64,000 bases of DNA from G958296245 sp965262055 (GTDB lineage Bacteria; Chloroflexota; Dehalococcoidia; Lucifugimonadales; G958296245). The stretch spans positions 682,001 through 746,000 of the forward strand of contig CBDHEI010000002.1 of assembly GCA_965262055.1 (NCBI GenBank), in the 5' to 3' direction. Below are positions 8,058 to 16,724 of the stretch, one piece after another. The position numbers and the translations under genes are program-made. Numbering within the stretch: the stretch's first letter is position 1; every line of letters begins with the position of its first letter. The notes beneath the pieces were generated by a model, which saw nothing but the letters and a program-made list of their open reading frames with translations, was not told the origin of the DNA and did not search any database.

Positions 8058-8423
8058 TTGGGCACCTTCACGCATCCCATCACCCTATACTCGCCAGTGG
8101 GCGACCGTATGGAGACCGTCGAAGCCATGGTCGATACGGGCTCGACCTTCACGGTCGTACCCGGCTTCATACTGAACGCCCTCGGCGTGCGGCCTCGCCG
8201 GGCGGTCAACCTGAAGCTTGCGAACGGGCAAGTAGTGGAACGCCGGGTCGGGACCGTGACGGCTGAAATCGACGGCGAACAGGAATCCATCATCTGTGTG
8301 TTCGGAGACGCCGAGGCTACTCCCCTGATCGGAGCGGTAACGCTCGAATCATTCCTGCTGGCAGTGGACCCGGTGGGGCAGCGGCTAGTCCCGACAGAGG
8401 GCTACTGGCTCGGCGGGGCCTGA
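8058..8423 (+). CDS. retropepsin-like aspartyl protease
   Basis: The 121-residue protein carries the single-domain aspartyl protease motif AMVDTGSTFTVVP (D-T-G-S) and the downstream hydrophobic-hydrophobic-G signature LIGAVTLESF. Such proteins act as dimers, since each chain gives one Asp. I chose the TTG start after GGAGG because the adjacent broken paralogue begins at the equivalent residue (GNFTHP against GTFTHP). Many bacteria carry such small retropepsins with unknown substrates. A second intact one is at 16.3 kb. Confidence 0.82.
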   Translation: MGTFTHPITLYSPVGDRMETVEAMVDTGSTFTVVPGFILNALGVRPRRAVNLKLANGQVVERRVGTVTAEIDGEQESIICVFGDAEATPLIGAVTLESFLLAVDPVGQRLVPTEGYWLGGA

Positions 8424-8435
8424 TTCCCTGAGGTC

Positions 8436-8601
8436 ATGGGTAACTTCACGCATCCCTTTAACCCTGTACTCGGCTGACAGGCGCGAATCAGAGGTTGTGG
8501 ACGCGCTCGTGGACACGGGCGCAACGTTCATGACGGCGTCGGGTGCCCTGTTGGAGCGCTTGAGAGTCGAGCCTACCGGCGACCGTCCTGCGGACTCTTG
8601 A
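8436..8601 (+). pseudogene. frameshifted, truncated retropepsin-like paralogue
   Basis: Translation from the ATG gives GNFTHPFN and soon stops, but shifting one frame near 8461 restores LYS...VVDALVDTGATFMTASGALLERL. This aligns to the upstream gene through the DTG motif. The second frame then stops at 8599-8601, before the C-terminal half. It is a decayed tandem duplicate lying 12 bp after the intact gene. Confidence 0.78.
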
Positions 8602-8647
8602 TGGCGAAGCCCCCACCTCGACGGTGAGGAGGGCGACTCACCGAGGG

Positions 8648-9277
8648 TTATTGCAGGGGGCGGAAGCCGCCGGGGGTGGAGCCGTCGCTATCGCCGGGGC
8701 TGGGCGCTCCGGCGAGGAGGTCCTCCACCCAAGATGAGACCCTGCTCTCGGGGATGTTGCCGACCCAGCGGCGCTCGACGATGCCGCCGGAGCCGATGAA
8801 GAAGGTCACGGGGAGGCCCACAACCCCGTAGTTGACGGTGATAGTGCCGTCCTCGTCGCGGCCGTTGGGGTAGCTGACTCCCAGGTCGCCGATATAGTCG
8901 CGGGCCGCCGCCTCGGAATCCTGCACGTTTATGCCTATGAAGGTGACGCCGTCAGGCATGGACCGCCGCCATGCGCGCTCCAGGCCGGGGGCCTCCTCCC
9001 AGCAGGGCGCGCACCAGGAGGCCCAGAAGTTGACGACCACGGGTCCCTCAAGCTCGGAGAGCGTCATCGTGCCTCCTTCGAGCAGCTCGATCGTGAAGTT
9101 GGGCGCCGGGAGTCCGACGCGGGTCTCGCCGCTGAGCCCCGTGACAGGCTCCTTGCGCGTCAGCCCCCAGGCCAGGATGGCGACGAGGCCCACGACGGCC
9201 AGACCGATGACGGCGACTACGGCCAGGCGCACCGCCGCCGGAGTCCTGCTCTCGCCGCCGCTATCGGGTGTTTCCAA
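8648..9277 (-). CDS. TlpA/ResA-like membrane-anchored thiol-disulfide oxidoreductase
   Basis: The 209-residue protein has an N-terminal membrane anchor at about residues 16-41, then an AhpC/TSA-type thioredoxin fold. The fold shows NFWASWCAPCWEEAP, with the redox-active CAPC, and the cis-proline loop GLPVTFFI. It probably reduces or delivers electrons to extracytoplasmic protein thiols, as in cytochrome c maturation; no Ccm/Res genes are in the window. The start is a TTG with no strong ribosome-binding site. It lies 9 bp downstream of the acyl-CoA dehydrogenase gene on the same strand and may be co-transcribed. Confidence 0.88.
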   Translation of the reverse strand: METPDSGGESRTPAAVRLAVVAVIGLAVVGLVAILAWGLTRKEPVTGLSGETRVGLPAPNFTIELLEGGTMTLSELEGPVVVNFWASWCAPCWEEAPGLERAWRRSMPDGVTFIGINVQDSEAAARDYIGDLGVSYPNGRDEDGTITVNYGVVGLPVTFFIGSGGIVERRWVGNIPESRVSSWVEDLLAGAPSPGDSDGSTPGGFRPLQ

Positions 9278-9286
9278 GGGCAGGGC

Positions 9287-10441
9287 CTACCCGAGGGCCT
9301 GGTGGCCGGTCAGCTTTCTGCCGACGATCAGGGTGTGCACGTCGTAGGTGCCTTCGTAGGTGTCGACGGTCTCCAGGTTCAGCATGTGGCGTATCGCCGT
9401 GTGGTCCAGGGTAATTCCGGGTCCCCCCAGGATGTCCCTGGCGGCCCTGGCGCCCTCCAGGGCGGCGCGTACGTTGTCGCGCTTGGCCAGCGAGACCTGG
9501 GAGTAGTCCAGGGCGCCTTCGTCCTTGAGGCGGGCCAGCCGCCACGCCATCAGCAGGCCCCGGGTGTGGTCGCTTACCATCTTCACCAGCTTGGCCTGGA
9601 CGAGCTGGCGGGCGGCTATGGGCTTTCCGAAGGTGACGCGGCTGGCCGCGAACTCCAGGGCCTCCGAGTAGACCGCCTCCAGCGCGCCGAGTACGCCCCA
9701 GGCGATGCCGAACCGCGCCTGTGTTAGGCACGAGAGGGGCGCGGAGAGTCCCTCCGCACCGGGCAGCCTGTGGGACGCCGGAACCCGTACGCCGTCGAAG
9801 ACCAGCTCGCTGGTGTCGGATGCGCGGAGGCTCATCTTGCGCTTCACCGGGTTCGCCGTGAGGCCCGGAGTACCCGCCGGTACGATGAACCCCATGATTC
9901 CTGTCTCGCCCCTGGCCCAAACGACGGCGAAGTCGGCTATGTTGCCGTAGCTGATCCACATCTTAGCGCCGTCGATGACGTAGTCGCCTCCGTCCCGGCG
10001 GGCCGTGGTGCGCATCGACGCCGGGTCGGAGCCGCCGTCGTGCTCCGTCAGCGCGAAGCACCCGGTCAGCTCCCCCCGAGCAATGCCGGGCAGGTACTGC
10101 CGGACTTGGCTGTCGGAGCCGTAGGTCAGGATGGGATACATGATTAGCCCGGTCTGCACACTGGCGAAGCTCCTGAGACCGGAGTCGATACGCTCCAGCT
10201 CGTACATGATCAGTCCATGGGCGGCGTTGGAGGCGCCTCCGCCGCCGTGCTCCACGGGCATGTTGGCGCCGATCATGCCGAGCTCGCCCAGTTGCGGCAC
10301 GAGGTGACGCGGGAAGACGCCCCGCTCCCACCAGTCGGCGATGTGCGGCGCGGCCTCGGCTTCCAGGAATGAGCGGGCGGCCGCCCTGGCCTGCAGCTCT
10401 TCGGGGGTGAACAGGCTGGCGACGCGGTAGAAGTCGAGCAT
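9287..10441 (-). CDS. acyl-CoA dehydrogenase, glutaryl-CoA dehydrogenase type
   Basis: The 384-residue protein (from the ATG at 10441) is a flavin acyl-CoA dehydrogenase. CFALTEHDGGSDPASM matches the first ACAD signature. The catalytic base region LETVDTYEGTYDVHTLIVGR closely follows the glutaryl-CoA dehydrogenase form with the Glu in YEGT. The family oxidises glutaryl-CoA to crotonyl-CoA with FAD in lysine and aromatic degradation. An in-frame codon 27 bp upstream would add nine basic residues. The sortase gene ends 34 bp upstream. Confidence 0.9.
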   Translation of the reverse strand: MLDFYRVASLFTPEELQARAAARSFLEAEAAPHIADWWERGVFPRHLVPQLGELGMIGANMPVEHGGGGASNAAHGLIMYELERIDSGLRSFASVQTGLIMYPILTYGSDSQVRQYLPGIARGELTGCFALTEHDGGSDPASMRTTARRDGGDYVIDGAKMWISYGNIADFAVVWARGETGIMGFIVPAGTPGLTANPVKRKMSLRASDTSELVFDGVRVPASHRLPGAEGLSAPLSCLTQARFGIAWGVLGALEAVYSEALEFAASRVTFGKPIAARQLVQAKLVKMVSDHTRGLLMAWRLARLKDEGALDYSQVSLAKRDNVRAALEGARAARDILGGPGITLDHTAIRHMLNLETVDTYEGTYDVHTLIVGRKLTGHQALG

Positions 10442-10475
10442 GGGGCCGCTGGCGCGCCGCCGCGCCAAGGGGGCT

Positions 10476-11915
10476 CTACCCGGAGTGCGTCTCGTTCGGC
10501 TTGACCCCGACGAGGGCCGCCGTGACCAGGAGACGGTGGTCGTAGTAGAAGCGGGGCACGCAGGTGACGAGGGTGATGTCCTGTTGCCTGGAGTCGCCGA
10601 CCGCCAACTGGGTATGGTGGACCACCTCGGTCTTGTAGACCTGGTAGGCGTAGCTGAAGGAGTCGGTCTCCAGGAAGATGTAAACGGGGCCGTTCTTGGT
10701 CAGCTCCGGTATCTTGGGGAGGTTGTGGAAGACGTTGCCCTCGCCCCGCACCGGGCTATCGAGGTGCCCGAAATACCATCCCTGCCCCGACGCGCCGGGC
10801 CTTGCCGTGGTCGGGATATGGCCTACGATCTTGTTTGGGGTCTCCCACGCGGAGCTCTGCCCGTTGAACACCACCTGAAGGTCCCTGACGCCGGACGTAA
10901 CACCGATGGCAGGGATGTGCATACTCGTGGCCGCCGCCGCGTCGTAGGAGCTGGATACATCGGGCGTGCGGTAGGATGCGAGCAGTGCTTCACCCGTTTC
11001 GGCGGGGGTCAGCACGACGGTCTCGGCAATCGGCTGGTTGCTGCCGGATGTGTCGGTAGGGGTCGGCGCGACCTTCTCCGTGCCGTTCTCGCCGTTTTCG
11101 GAGGTATCGGGGTTGGTGACTGCGGCGCTCTGTGTCCCGGACTCACCGTTTTCGGAGGTATCGGTGCTGGTGACTGTGGCGTTCTGTGTCCCGGACTCAC
11201 CGTTGCCGGACGTATCGGTGGAAGACAGGACCTGCGCCGACGGGGGCGTCTCCGGACCGGGAGCCGGCTTCTCCATGGGGCTGACGTATGCGATTGACGG
11301 ACCGACTCTGCCGACCTCGTTGTCGCTGAATTGGCTCTGCTTGGATGTATCCCGTTCACCTCGCCAGTCCCATTGGCTGCTTCCAGCAGATGGGGCGGTC
11401 TTCGACGGCCCCGTCGCCTCGACATGTTGGACGGTGATGATCTCTGCAGACACCCGCACGACGACGGGCTCGGGGTTCACCCGGTGGATAACGACGGGCT
11501 CGGCGGATTCACGCACGACGACGGGTTTGGAGGACACCTTCTTAACGGCGGGCTCGGTAGCGACCGATGCGTTGCCCGGGCCGGTGCTGGACACCAGGGT
11601 CTCAGCTACTGGAGAATCAGCAGGAGCAGTCACGGTGACCGCCGCAATCTGTGGCTCCGGCTCTTCCAGGGGAGGCTCGTCCTGCACGGTTGCGACCGTG
11701 CCATTCCGCAGGTCTACCGTAGTCTTTGTGGGCGCCGGGTTGTCCTGAGGGTCCAGGGTGCTCAGTGACGGCCTCTCGGAGCTGGTCTCCAAGTCGTCCA
11801 GCGTGGACCTGGCAAGCAAGCCGTTGGCGTAGTAGGCGCCTGTGGCAAGCAGGAGCAGTAGTCCCGCCGTGACCAGGACCCCGCCCAGGACTCTCTGCAT
11901 GCGTCCGCCGCTCAT
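10476..11915 (-). CDS. sortase family protein with long low-complexity linker
   Basis: The 479-residue protein has an N-terminal membrane anchor (residues about 8-30). A roughly 300-residue Ser/Thr/Glu/Pro-rich linker follows, with imperfect repeats of the VTSTDTSENGESGTQ type. The C-terminal sortase domain has the catalytic His in WYFGHLDS (about 384), Cys in TLVTCVPRF (about 452) and Arg in DHRLLV (about 461). Sortases join surface proteins to the cell envelope or to each other, cleaving LPxTG-like signals. The ATG is chosen because GAGGGAG lies before it. No clear sorting-signal substrate is visible in the window. The stalk probably spaces the enzyme away from the membrane. Confidence 0.88.
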   Translation of the reverse strand: MSGGRMQRVLGGVLVTAGLLLLLATGAYYANGLLARSTLDDLETSSERPSLSTLDPQDNPAPTKTTVDLRNGTVATVQDEPPLEEPEPQIAAVTVTAPADSPVAETLVSSTGPGNASVATEPAVKKVSSKPVVVRESAEPVVIHRVNPEPVVVRVSAEIITVQHVEATGPSKTAPSAGSSQWDWRGERDTSKQSQFSDNEVGRVGPSIAYVSPMEKPAPGPETPPSAQVLSSTDTSGNGESGTQNATVTSTDTSENGESGTQSAAVTNPDTSENGENGTEKVAPTPTDTSGSNQPIAETVVLTPAETGEALLASYRTPDVSSSYDAAAATSMHIPAIGVTSGVRDLQVVFNGQSSAWETPNKIVGHIPTTARPGASGQGWYFGHLDSPVRGEGNVFHNLPKIPELTKNGPVYIFLETDSFSYAYQVYKTEVVHHTQLAVGDSRQQDITLVTCVPRFYYDHRLLVTAALVGVKPNETHSG

Positions 11916-12012
11916 GGCTTCTCCCTCGTTCAACCAGTTTCAACCAGCTGCCAACTGTTATTATACGATACGCTAACGCTCCCATGAATGGATGACCAAC
12001 GGGGTGACCGCA

Positions 12013-13629
12013 ATGTCAGTGCCAACTCACCGCTCGATCTTGGTGAACGACGACGGATGGATCATCAGCGAGGCGCAGCCCCCTCTGACGGCCCGCGACC
12101 TCAAGGAGAAGATGGTGGACACCTACCGCGGCACGCCGTTGGGGGCGCTGCTGTGGTGCGTCGGCAACAGGGAGGTGTACCACTTCGAGACCCGCGTGGG
12201 GGAGATGTTCGGCGCCGGGTACGACAGCCTGGAGGGCCTGACCCCCGGCGAGGAGTACACGCTGTTCGACGACCGGGACCAGGCGAACCACGCCGCGAAC
12301 ATACGCAGCCTCATCAACGAGCGCGGCGGCCCCCTGACCGCGATGGTGGAGCTCTGCCGGGAGGCAGGGCTGGACATCTTCCCGTCCGTCCGGATGAACA
12401 GCCACTACGATACCGACCCGGATTCGCCGAGGGGGGGACGCTTCCGTAGAGAGCACCCGGAGGCGCTGATCGGCAAGCCGGGCGAGACGTTCCCCACAGG
12501 CAGCCTGGAATGGGGCGTGCGTGCCGGAGTCGATTACACTCACCCCGAGGTCCGCAGGCACATGGCCGGTGTCATATGCGAGATGTTCGAGCGGTTCGAC
12601 ATCGACGGCGTGGAGCTGGACTTCATGCGCCACCCCACGTTCTTCAACCTCAAGAGCGGCTACGCGAACCGACACCTGATGACGGACCTCGTGCGCCACG
12701 TCAAGCGCCGGATGGCCGACGTGGGCGGGAGCAGGGGACGCCGCATCGATCTCGCCGTCAGGGTGCCGCCGACGCTGTACGACGCGAACAGGCTCGGGCT
12801 CGACGTTGCGGCCTGGATGGCTGAGGGGCTGGTGGACATGGTGATAGTGGGCGGCGGCTTCATCCCCTTCGAGACGCCGGTTAGGGAGTTCGTGGAGGCC
12901 GCGGAGGGTACTAGCTGCCTGGTCTACGGCTCCATCGAGCGGCTTAGGCCAGCCGTGGACGACGACGTGGTCCGCGCGATCGCGGCGCACCACTATGACC
13001 ACGGCGCATCCGGCATATACCTGTTCAACTACTTCACCAAGCCCCCGGAGTGGAAGCGGAGGATGTTTGCGGAGCTTGCGGACCCGGCGGCGCTTGCCAG
13101 GCTCGACAAGCGGTACCAGATGGAGAATACGCGGTTCCGGTGGGACTACCGCCGCGACCTGGCGGACAGGGACCTGCACGATTACGCCTTCCAGAACGCC
13201 GTGCCGACCTCGCAGCTACCGGTCGCGCTGGCGGAGACCCTCACGCCAGGGGGGCCGACGCTGCGCTTCGAGATAGCCGACGATGTGGCGGCGGCGTCTG
13301 CGGAAGGGGCGCTGAAGAGCTGCGTGTTGAGCCTGAAGCTCACGGGCTTGAGCGGCGAGGACGAGATGGACGTGTGGCTCAACGGAGAGCAGCTCAGCTC
13401 GGATATGGGCAAGCTGACCTTCGGGGAGTGGGGCCGCGTCGAGTGGAGCGGGTTTCCCGCCAGACTCACCCACGCCAGCTATTCGGGAGCGACGATCGAG
13501 TTCGACCTGACCGGCCCGCCACTGAGGAAGGGTGAGAACGAGCTGGAGGTGCGGCTGCTGCGCGGCGCCGTCCAGAAGTCGACGCACATAGTCCTTATGG
13601 ACGTAGAGGTGGCGATCAGCTACGCGTAA
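12013..13629 (+). CDS. GHL10-like TIM-barrel protein with C-terminal beta-sandwich (paralogue 1)
   Basis: The 538-residue protein has a (beta/alpha)8 glycoside-hydrolase-like domain in residues about 5-390. The GHL10-type strand is FDIDGVELDFMRHP. It is followed by a beta-sandwich of about 130 residues containing DEMDVWLNGEQL and KGENELEVRL, resembling a carbohydrate- or galactose-binding module. No signal peptide is seen, so it is probably cytoplasmic. Paralogues are at 40.2 kb and 52.8 kb. An alternative ATG lies 21 bp upstream. The sugar substrate is not known, and true hydrolase activity is an inference. Confidence 0.75.
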   Translation: MSVPTHRSILVNDDGWIISEAQPPLTARDLKEKMVDTYRGTPLGALLWCVGNREVYHFETRVGEMFGAGYDSLEGLTPGEEYTLFDDRDQANHAANIRSLINERGGPLTAMVELCREAGLDIFPSVRMNSHYDTDPDSPRGGRFRREHPEALIGKPGETFPTGSLEWGVRAGVDYTHPEVRRHMAGVICEMFERFDIDGVELDFMRHPTFFNLKSGYANRHLMTDLVRHVKRRMADVGGSRGRRIDLAVRVPPTLYDANRLGLDVAAWMAEGLVDMVIVGGGFIPFETPVREFVEAAEGTSCLVYGSIERLRPAVDDDVVRAIAAHHYDHGASGIYLFNYFTKPPEWKRRMFAELADPAALARLDKRYQMENTRFRWDYRRDLADRDLHDYAFQNAVPTSQLPVALAETLTPGGPTLRFEIADDVAAASAEGALKSCVLSLKLTGLSGEDEMDVWLNGEQLSSDMGKLTFGEWGRVEWSGFPARLTHASYSGATIEFDLTGPPLRKGENELEVRLLRGAVQKSTHIVLMDVEVAISYA

Positions 13630-13704
13630 GGCGGGGGGAGGCCGTAAGGGATGCGGGGCTGAGCCCGCTGAGTTCCGCGCTGGGGGCTAAGAGGTGGAGA
13701 AGAA

Positions 13705-14826
13705 TTGAAACTCTTGAGGCTCGAAGCAAAGCACTACCGCAGCCTGCGCAACGAGAGCATAGATCTTAGTGATCTCAACCTGTTCATCGGCGCCAACGCC
13801 TCGGGAAAGAGCACCATCCTCGACGCTCTGCGCTTCCTCCATGAGGGAGTTCAAGCGCGTGACTTCAGGGTGCCGGTATTCTCACGAGGTGGCATTGTCC
13901 ACCTGGCATGGAAGGGTGAAGAAGCACAGCAGATCGAGTTGACGGTGCGTTTGGAAGACGGAGGCAAGACATACGAATGGTCTGTCCGGCTGGTGAGAGA
14001 TGGGTACGAGTTCTACGTGGAGGAGCACGTTGAGGATCTGCCCCTCCAGTCTCCGCCGGTCCAGCTGCTCGACGCCGAAAGAGGTGAGGGCTGGTGGTGG
14101 TCGGGTGAAAAGGGGGAACGAGTTATCCTGAAACAGGGCCCGACGTCGTGTGCCCTCGCCGCAGCGGCAGCGGACGCCTCTTTCCCGGCCCGCGACGTCG
14201 CGGAGTTTGTAACCCGGTGGGGGTTCTTCGACCCCAACCCGTTCCTGCTCCGCCGCGACTGGGCCAGTGTGGACTCCGGCAGGTTCGATCCATACGGGAG
14301 GAACTTGGGCGAGACGCTCTGGAACCTATCGCCGGAAGCCCTAGACCAGATCGTAGAAGCAACCCGCTCGGTGGTGGGGCTGCCCTTGAGCATAGAACCC
14401 CGTGAGTCAGAGGACCGTTTCTACTTTGTGCAGAACGAGCAGGGACTCCAATATCCCGTGCACCAGATGGGGGTCTCAAGTGGCACTCTGCGCATGCTGG
14501 CACTGATGACGGCTCTTCTCGGAGAGCCTGCGGCGAACCTCATTGGAATCGAGGAGCCGGAGAATTACGTTCATCCGACAGCGCTGTCTTCCTTCATCGA
14601 GTATCTTCTGGAGGCGCGCGAGCGCGTTCAGTTCATGGTAACTACCCACTCACCTCTGCTGCTCGACTTCCTTAACGAGCCGGGGGTCGTATCCGTCGTG
14701 CGACGCAGCGACGGGAAGGGAACGACCGCAATGAAGGAGAAGGATCCGGGCGGCGTGCGTGCGGCCCTGACCGCCTCGGGCTTCAGCCTCGGCGAGTTTC
14801 ACGAGACCAAAGGGTTTGGTAGCTAA
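13705..14826 (+). CDS. AAA/ABC-type ATPase, OLD/RecF-like, partner of DUF4276 protein
   Basis: The 373-residue protein has an SMC/RecF-like ATPase fold. Walker A is GANASGKST at residues 29-37, the signature-like VSSGTLRML is in the second half, Walker B is LIGIEEPENYVHP, and the switch histidine is in MVTTHSPLLL. It lacks a TOPRIM domain of its own. The TTG start is preceded by a GGAG-type site. The next gene begins 5 bp after the stop and encodes a TOPRIM-like DUF4276 protein, so the two resemble a split OLD nuclease or a PARIS-like (AriA/AriB) defence pair. That role is an inference from architecture. Confidence 0.85.
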   Translation: MKLLRLEAKHYRSLRNESIDLSDLNLFIGANASGKSTILDALRFLHEGVQARDFRVPVFSRGGIVHLAWKGEEAQQIELTVRLEDGGKTYEWSVRLVRDGYEFYVEEHVEDLPLQSPPVQLLDAERGEGWWWSGEKGERVILKQGPTSCALAAAAADASFPARDVAEFVTRWGFFDPNPFLLRRDWASVDSGRFDPYGRNLGETLWNLSPEALDQIVEATRSVVGLPLSIEPRESEDRFYFVQNEQGLQYPVHQMGVSSGTLRMLALMTALLGEPAANLIGIEEPENYVHPTALSSFIEYLLEARERVQFMVTTHSPLLLDFLNEPGVVSVVRRSDGKGTTAMKEKDPGGVRAALTASGFSLGEFHETKGFGS

Positions 14827-14831
14827 ACCGG

Positions 14832-15437
14832 ATGGCCAAGCACGTAATCGTCATAGCTTCTGGTGAGACCGAGCGTCGGGCACTTCCTCACTTGGTCTCG
14901 CACTTAGGGGACGAGGGCGTGTCTATGGTTGAGGTACGTATCCCGCCTGGCAACAGGATGCTGAGCTTCCAGATGGCGGAGAAGCTCATAAAGTCCGCGT
15001 GGTACGAAGCCGCTGGCGCACCGCCGGACAAGCTGGTCATTCTCGTAGATGCAGATGGAGCGGACCCCGACGAAGTCCTGGCTCCATTCAAGGAGAATCT
15101 TCCCGGACGCCTGGGCGGCGAGATTAGGGCTACGGTGCTGTACGCATACGCCCAGTGGCATTTGGAGGCCTGGTACTTTGCCGATGTTGCGAACCTCAGA
15201 AGCTACCTGGGTCAAGCGCCCGGTGATGTGGATACCTCAAAGCCGGACGAGATTCAGAACCCAAAGCTCCACCTCAAGAACATTCTCGGTAGCCGAACTT
15301 ATACGGCGCGAGTCTCCGAGGAAATCGCGAGAACGCTGGACGTAAGGACGATCGCTCAACGCAGCCCCAGCTTCGCAGGCTTCATGGCGGCGGTCGTGAA
15401 CGGCAAGCTCACGTTGGACACATCTGGCGCACTCTAG
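14832..15437 (+). CDS. DUF4276 family protein, TOPRIM-like
   Basis: The 201-residue protein matches DUF4276. It begins with a beta strand and a Glu-containing turn (ASGETERRALPHL, E12) and has the acidic DxD pair in LVILVDADGADPDE (D73, D75), the arrangement expected of a TOPRIM metal site. WHLEAWYFAD is a further family-typical segment. It lies 5 bp after the ATPase gene, so the two are almost certainly translated together. A nuclease role acting with the ATPase is likely from the fold but not proven by the sequence. Confidence 0.82.
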   Translation: MAKHVIVIASGETERRALPHLVSHLGDEGVSMVEVRIPPGNRMLSFQMAEKLIKSAWYEAAGAPPDKLVILVDADGADPDEVLAPFKENLPGRLGGEIRATVLYAYAQWHLEAWYFADVANLRSYLGQAPGDVDTSKPDEIQNPKLHLKNILGSRTYTARVSEEIARTLDVRTIAQRSPSFAGFMAAVVNGKLTLDTSGAL

Positions 15438-15457
15438 AATGGGAGGGATATGACGAA

Positions 15458-16303
15458 ATGACCGAGCCGCTGAGTATTCTGAACATCGGGGGGCACCCCA
15501 AGGACGCCATCCTCTACGCCGGCGGTACCATGGCGAAGCATGCCGCCAGGGGCGATAGGGTGACGATCCTGACCCCCACTACGGGGCTCTCCCACCACCT
15601 GCAGGCGATCGACGAGTACCGCGACTCCGGCGACATGCCGGACATGGAGGCTCTGGTCGAGGAGCGGCGCAATGAGCTTGTGGCCGCCGCCGCCGAGCTG
15701 GGGGTGACCGACGTCAGGTTCCTCGGCTACGACGACCAGATCGCCCTGCCGAGCGAGGAGATGGTCAGCGACATCGCCGACGTGATCGGGGAGACCCGCC
15801 CCAACATAATCGTTACCCACTGGCCATACGACACCGTCCCGACTCACGCGGTCACCACGCAGATGACCTTGCTGGCCATCGACGCCGCGTCGGGGATACG
15901 TCCGGGCAAGCCTTACGCCCCCACCGGAGGGGACACCGCCGGCGAGACGGCCCAGATCTTCTACCATGTGCACCTTGGCCGCACCAACGTGCTGGAAACG
16001 CTGAACATGAGGGTGCCGACTACGATCATCGACATAACGGACACCGCCGTGCTCAAGGCCAACGCGATGAACAGGTTCACGTCGCAGCACTACGGCGAGG
16101 ACAGCCCGCTGCACCGCAAACTGGGCGAAGGGATGGACGGGGGCACGTATGCGGTCCACTCGAGGGTCGCGTACGCAGAGGCCTTCCTTGCACACAACCC
16201 GGAGGTCTACGAGTACCTGCCGGTCAGCGACTACCGCCGCATGCTGAGCGCGCGGACTCCTGAGAAGCTGTTCGACGACATGACCAAGATGCTATTGGGG
16301 TAG
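15458..16303 (+). CDS. PIG-L (LmbE) family deacetylase-like protein, altered active-site motif
   Basis: The 281-residue protein has the PIG-L/LmbE Rossmann-like fold. The family motif HPDDE is HPKDA here (GGHPKDAILYAGGTMAKHAARGD). The zinc-ligand His and second Asp remain, but the first Asp, the general base in MshB-type enzymes, is Lys. The distal zinc His lies in THWPYDTVPTHAV. The family usually removes an N-acetyl group from GlcNAc conjugates; the changes may mean a different reaction. A second member with HPADS is at 26.9 kb. Confidence 0.82.
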   Translation: MTEPLSILNIGGHPKDAILYAGGTMAKHAARGDRVTILTPTTGLSHHLQAIDEYRDSGDMPDMEALVEERRNELVAAAAELGVTDVRFLGYDDQIALPSEEMVSDIADVIGETRPNIIVTHWPYDTVPTHAVTTQMTLLAIDAASGIRPGKPYAPTGGDTAGETAQIFYHVHLGRTNVLETLNMRVPTTIIDITDTAVLKANAMNRFTSQHYGEDSPLHRKLGEGMDGGTYAVHSRVAYAEAFLAHNPEVYEYLPVSDYRRMLSARTPEKLFDDMTKMLLG

Positions 16304-16315
16304 GGCAGCAGGACA

Positions 16316-16666
16316 GTGGGAATCACCTACATCGATGGATCGGTCCGTAACGACGGGAGCGAAGAGCCCGTCAGCTTCCTGGTGGACAGCGGGGCTACCT
16401 ACACGCTGCTCCCTGAGGGTGTGTGGAAGTCGCTGGAACTGGAGCCCACCAGGGAGATGGAGTTCATCCTGGCCGACGGCACGAGGGTCAGCCGTTGCAT
16501 ATCCGAGTGTTGGATCGAGCTTCCGCAGGGACGAGGGCACACTCCAGTCATCCTCGGCGAGCCGCGCGACGATGCCCTCCTCGGGGTGGTGACGCTGGAG
16601 GAGATGGGGCTGGTTCTCAACCCCTTCGAGAGAAGCCTCCAGCCGATGCGCGCCCGCTTAACCTGA
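16316..16666 (+). CDS. retropepsin-like aspartyl protease
   Basis: The 116-residue protein has FLVDSGATYTLLP (D-S-G-A) near residue 23 and ALLGVVTLEEMGL near the C-terminus, the two signatures of the single-domain aspartyl protease fold. It is a paralogue of the protein at 8.06 kb. The start is a GTG 12 bp after the PIG-L stop, on the same strand, so it may be co-transcribed with that gene. The substrate is unknown. Confidence 0.8.
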   Translation: MGITYIDGSVRNDGSEEPVSFLVDSGATYTLLPEGVWKSLELEPTREMEFILADGTRVSRCISECWIELPQGRGHTPVILGEPRDDALLGVVTLEEMGLVLNPFERSLQPMRARLT

Positions 16667-16724
16667 CGCCCTGGGTCTGCGATCGACTCAGCCGGACCGC
16701 CACGGACCCCAGGGAACGGCCCCG

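Noticed and set aside
12016..13179. Long open frame on the minus strand, antisense to GHL10 paralogue 1
   Set aside because: It is a GC-rich antisense shadow with no domain, no ribosome-binding site and a complete conserved gene on the other strand. The same applies to frames at 4852-5607 and 36060-37520.
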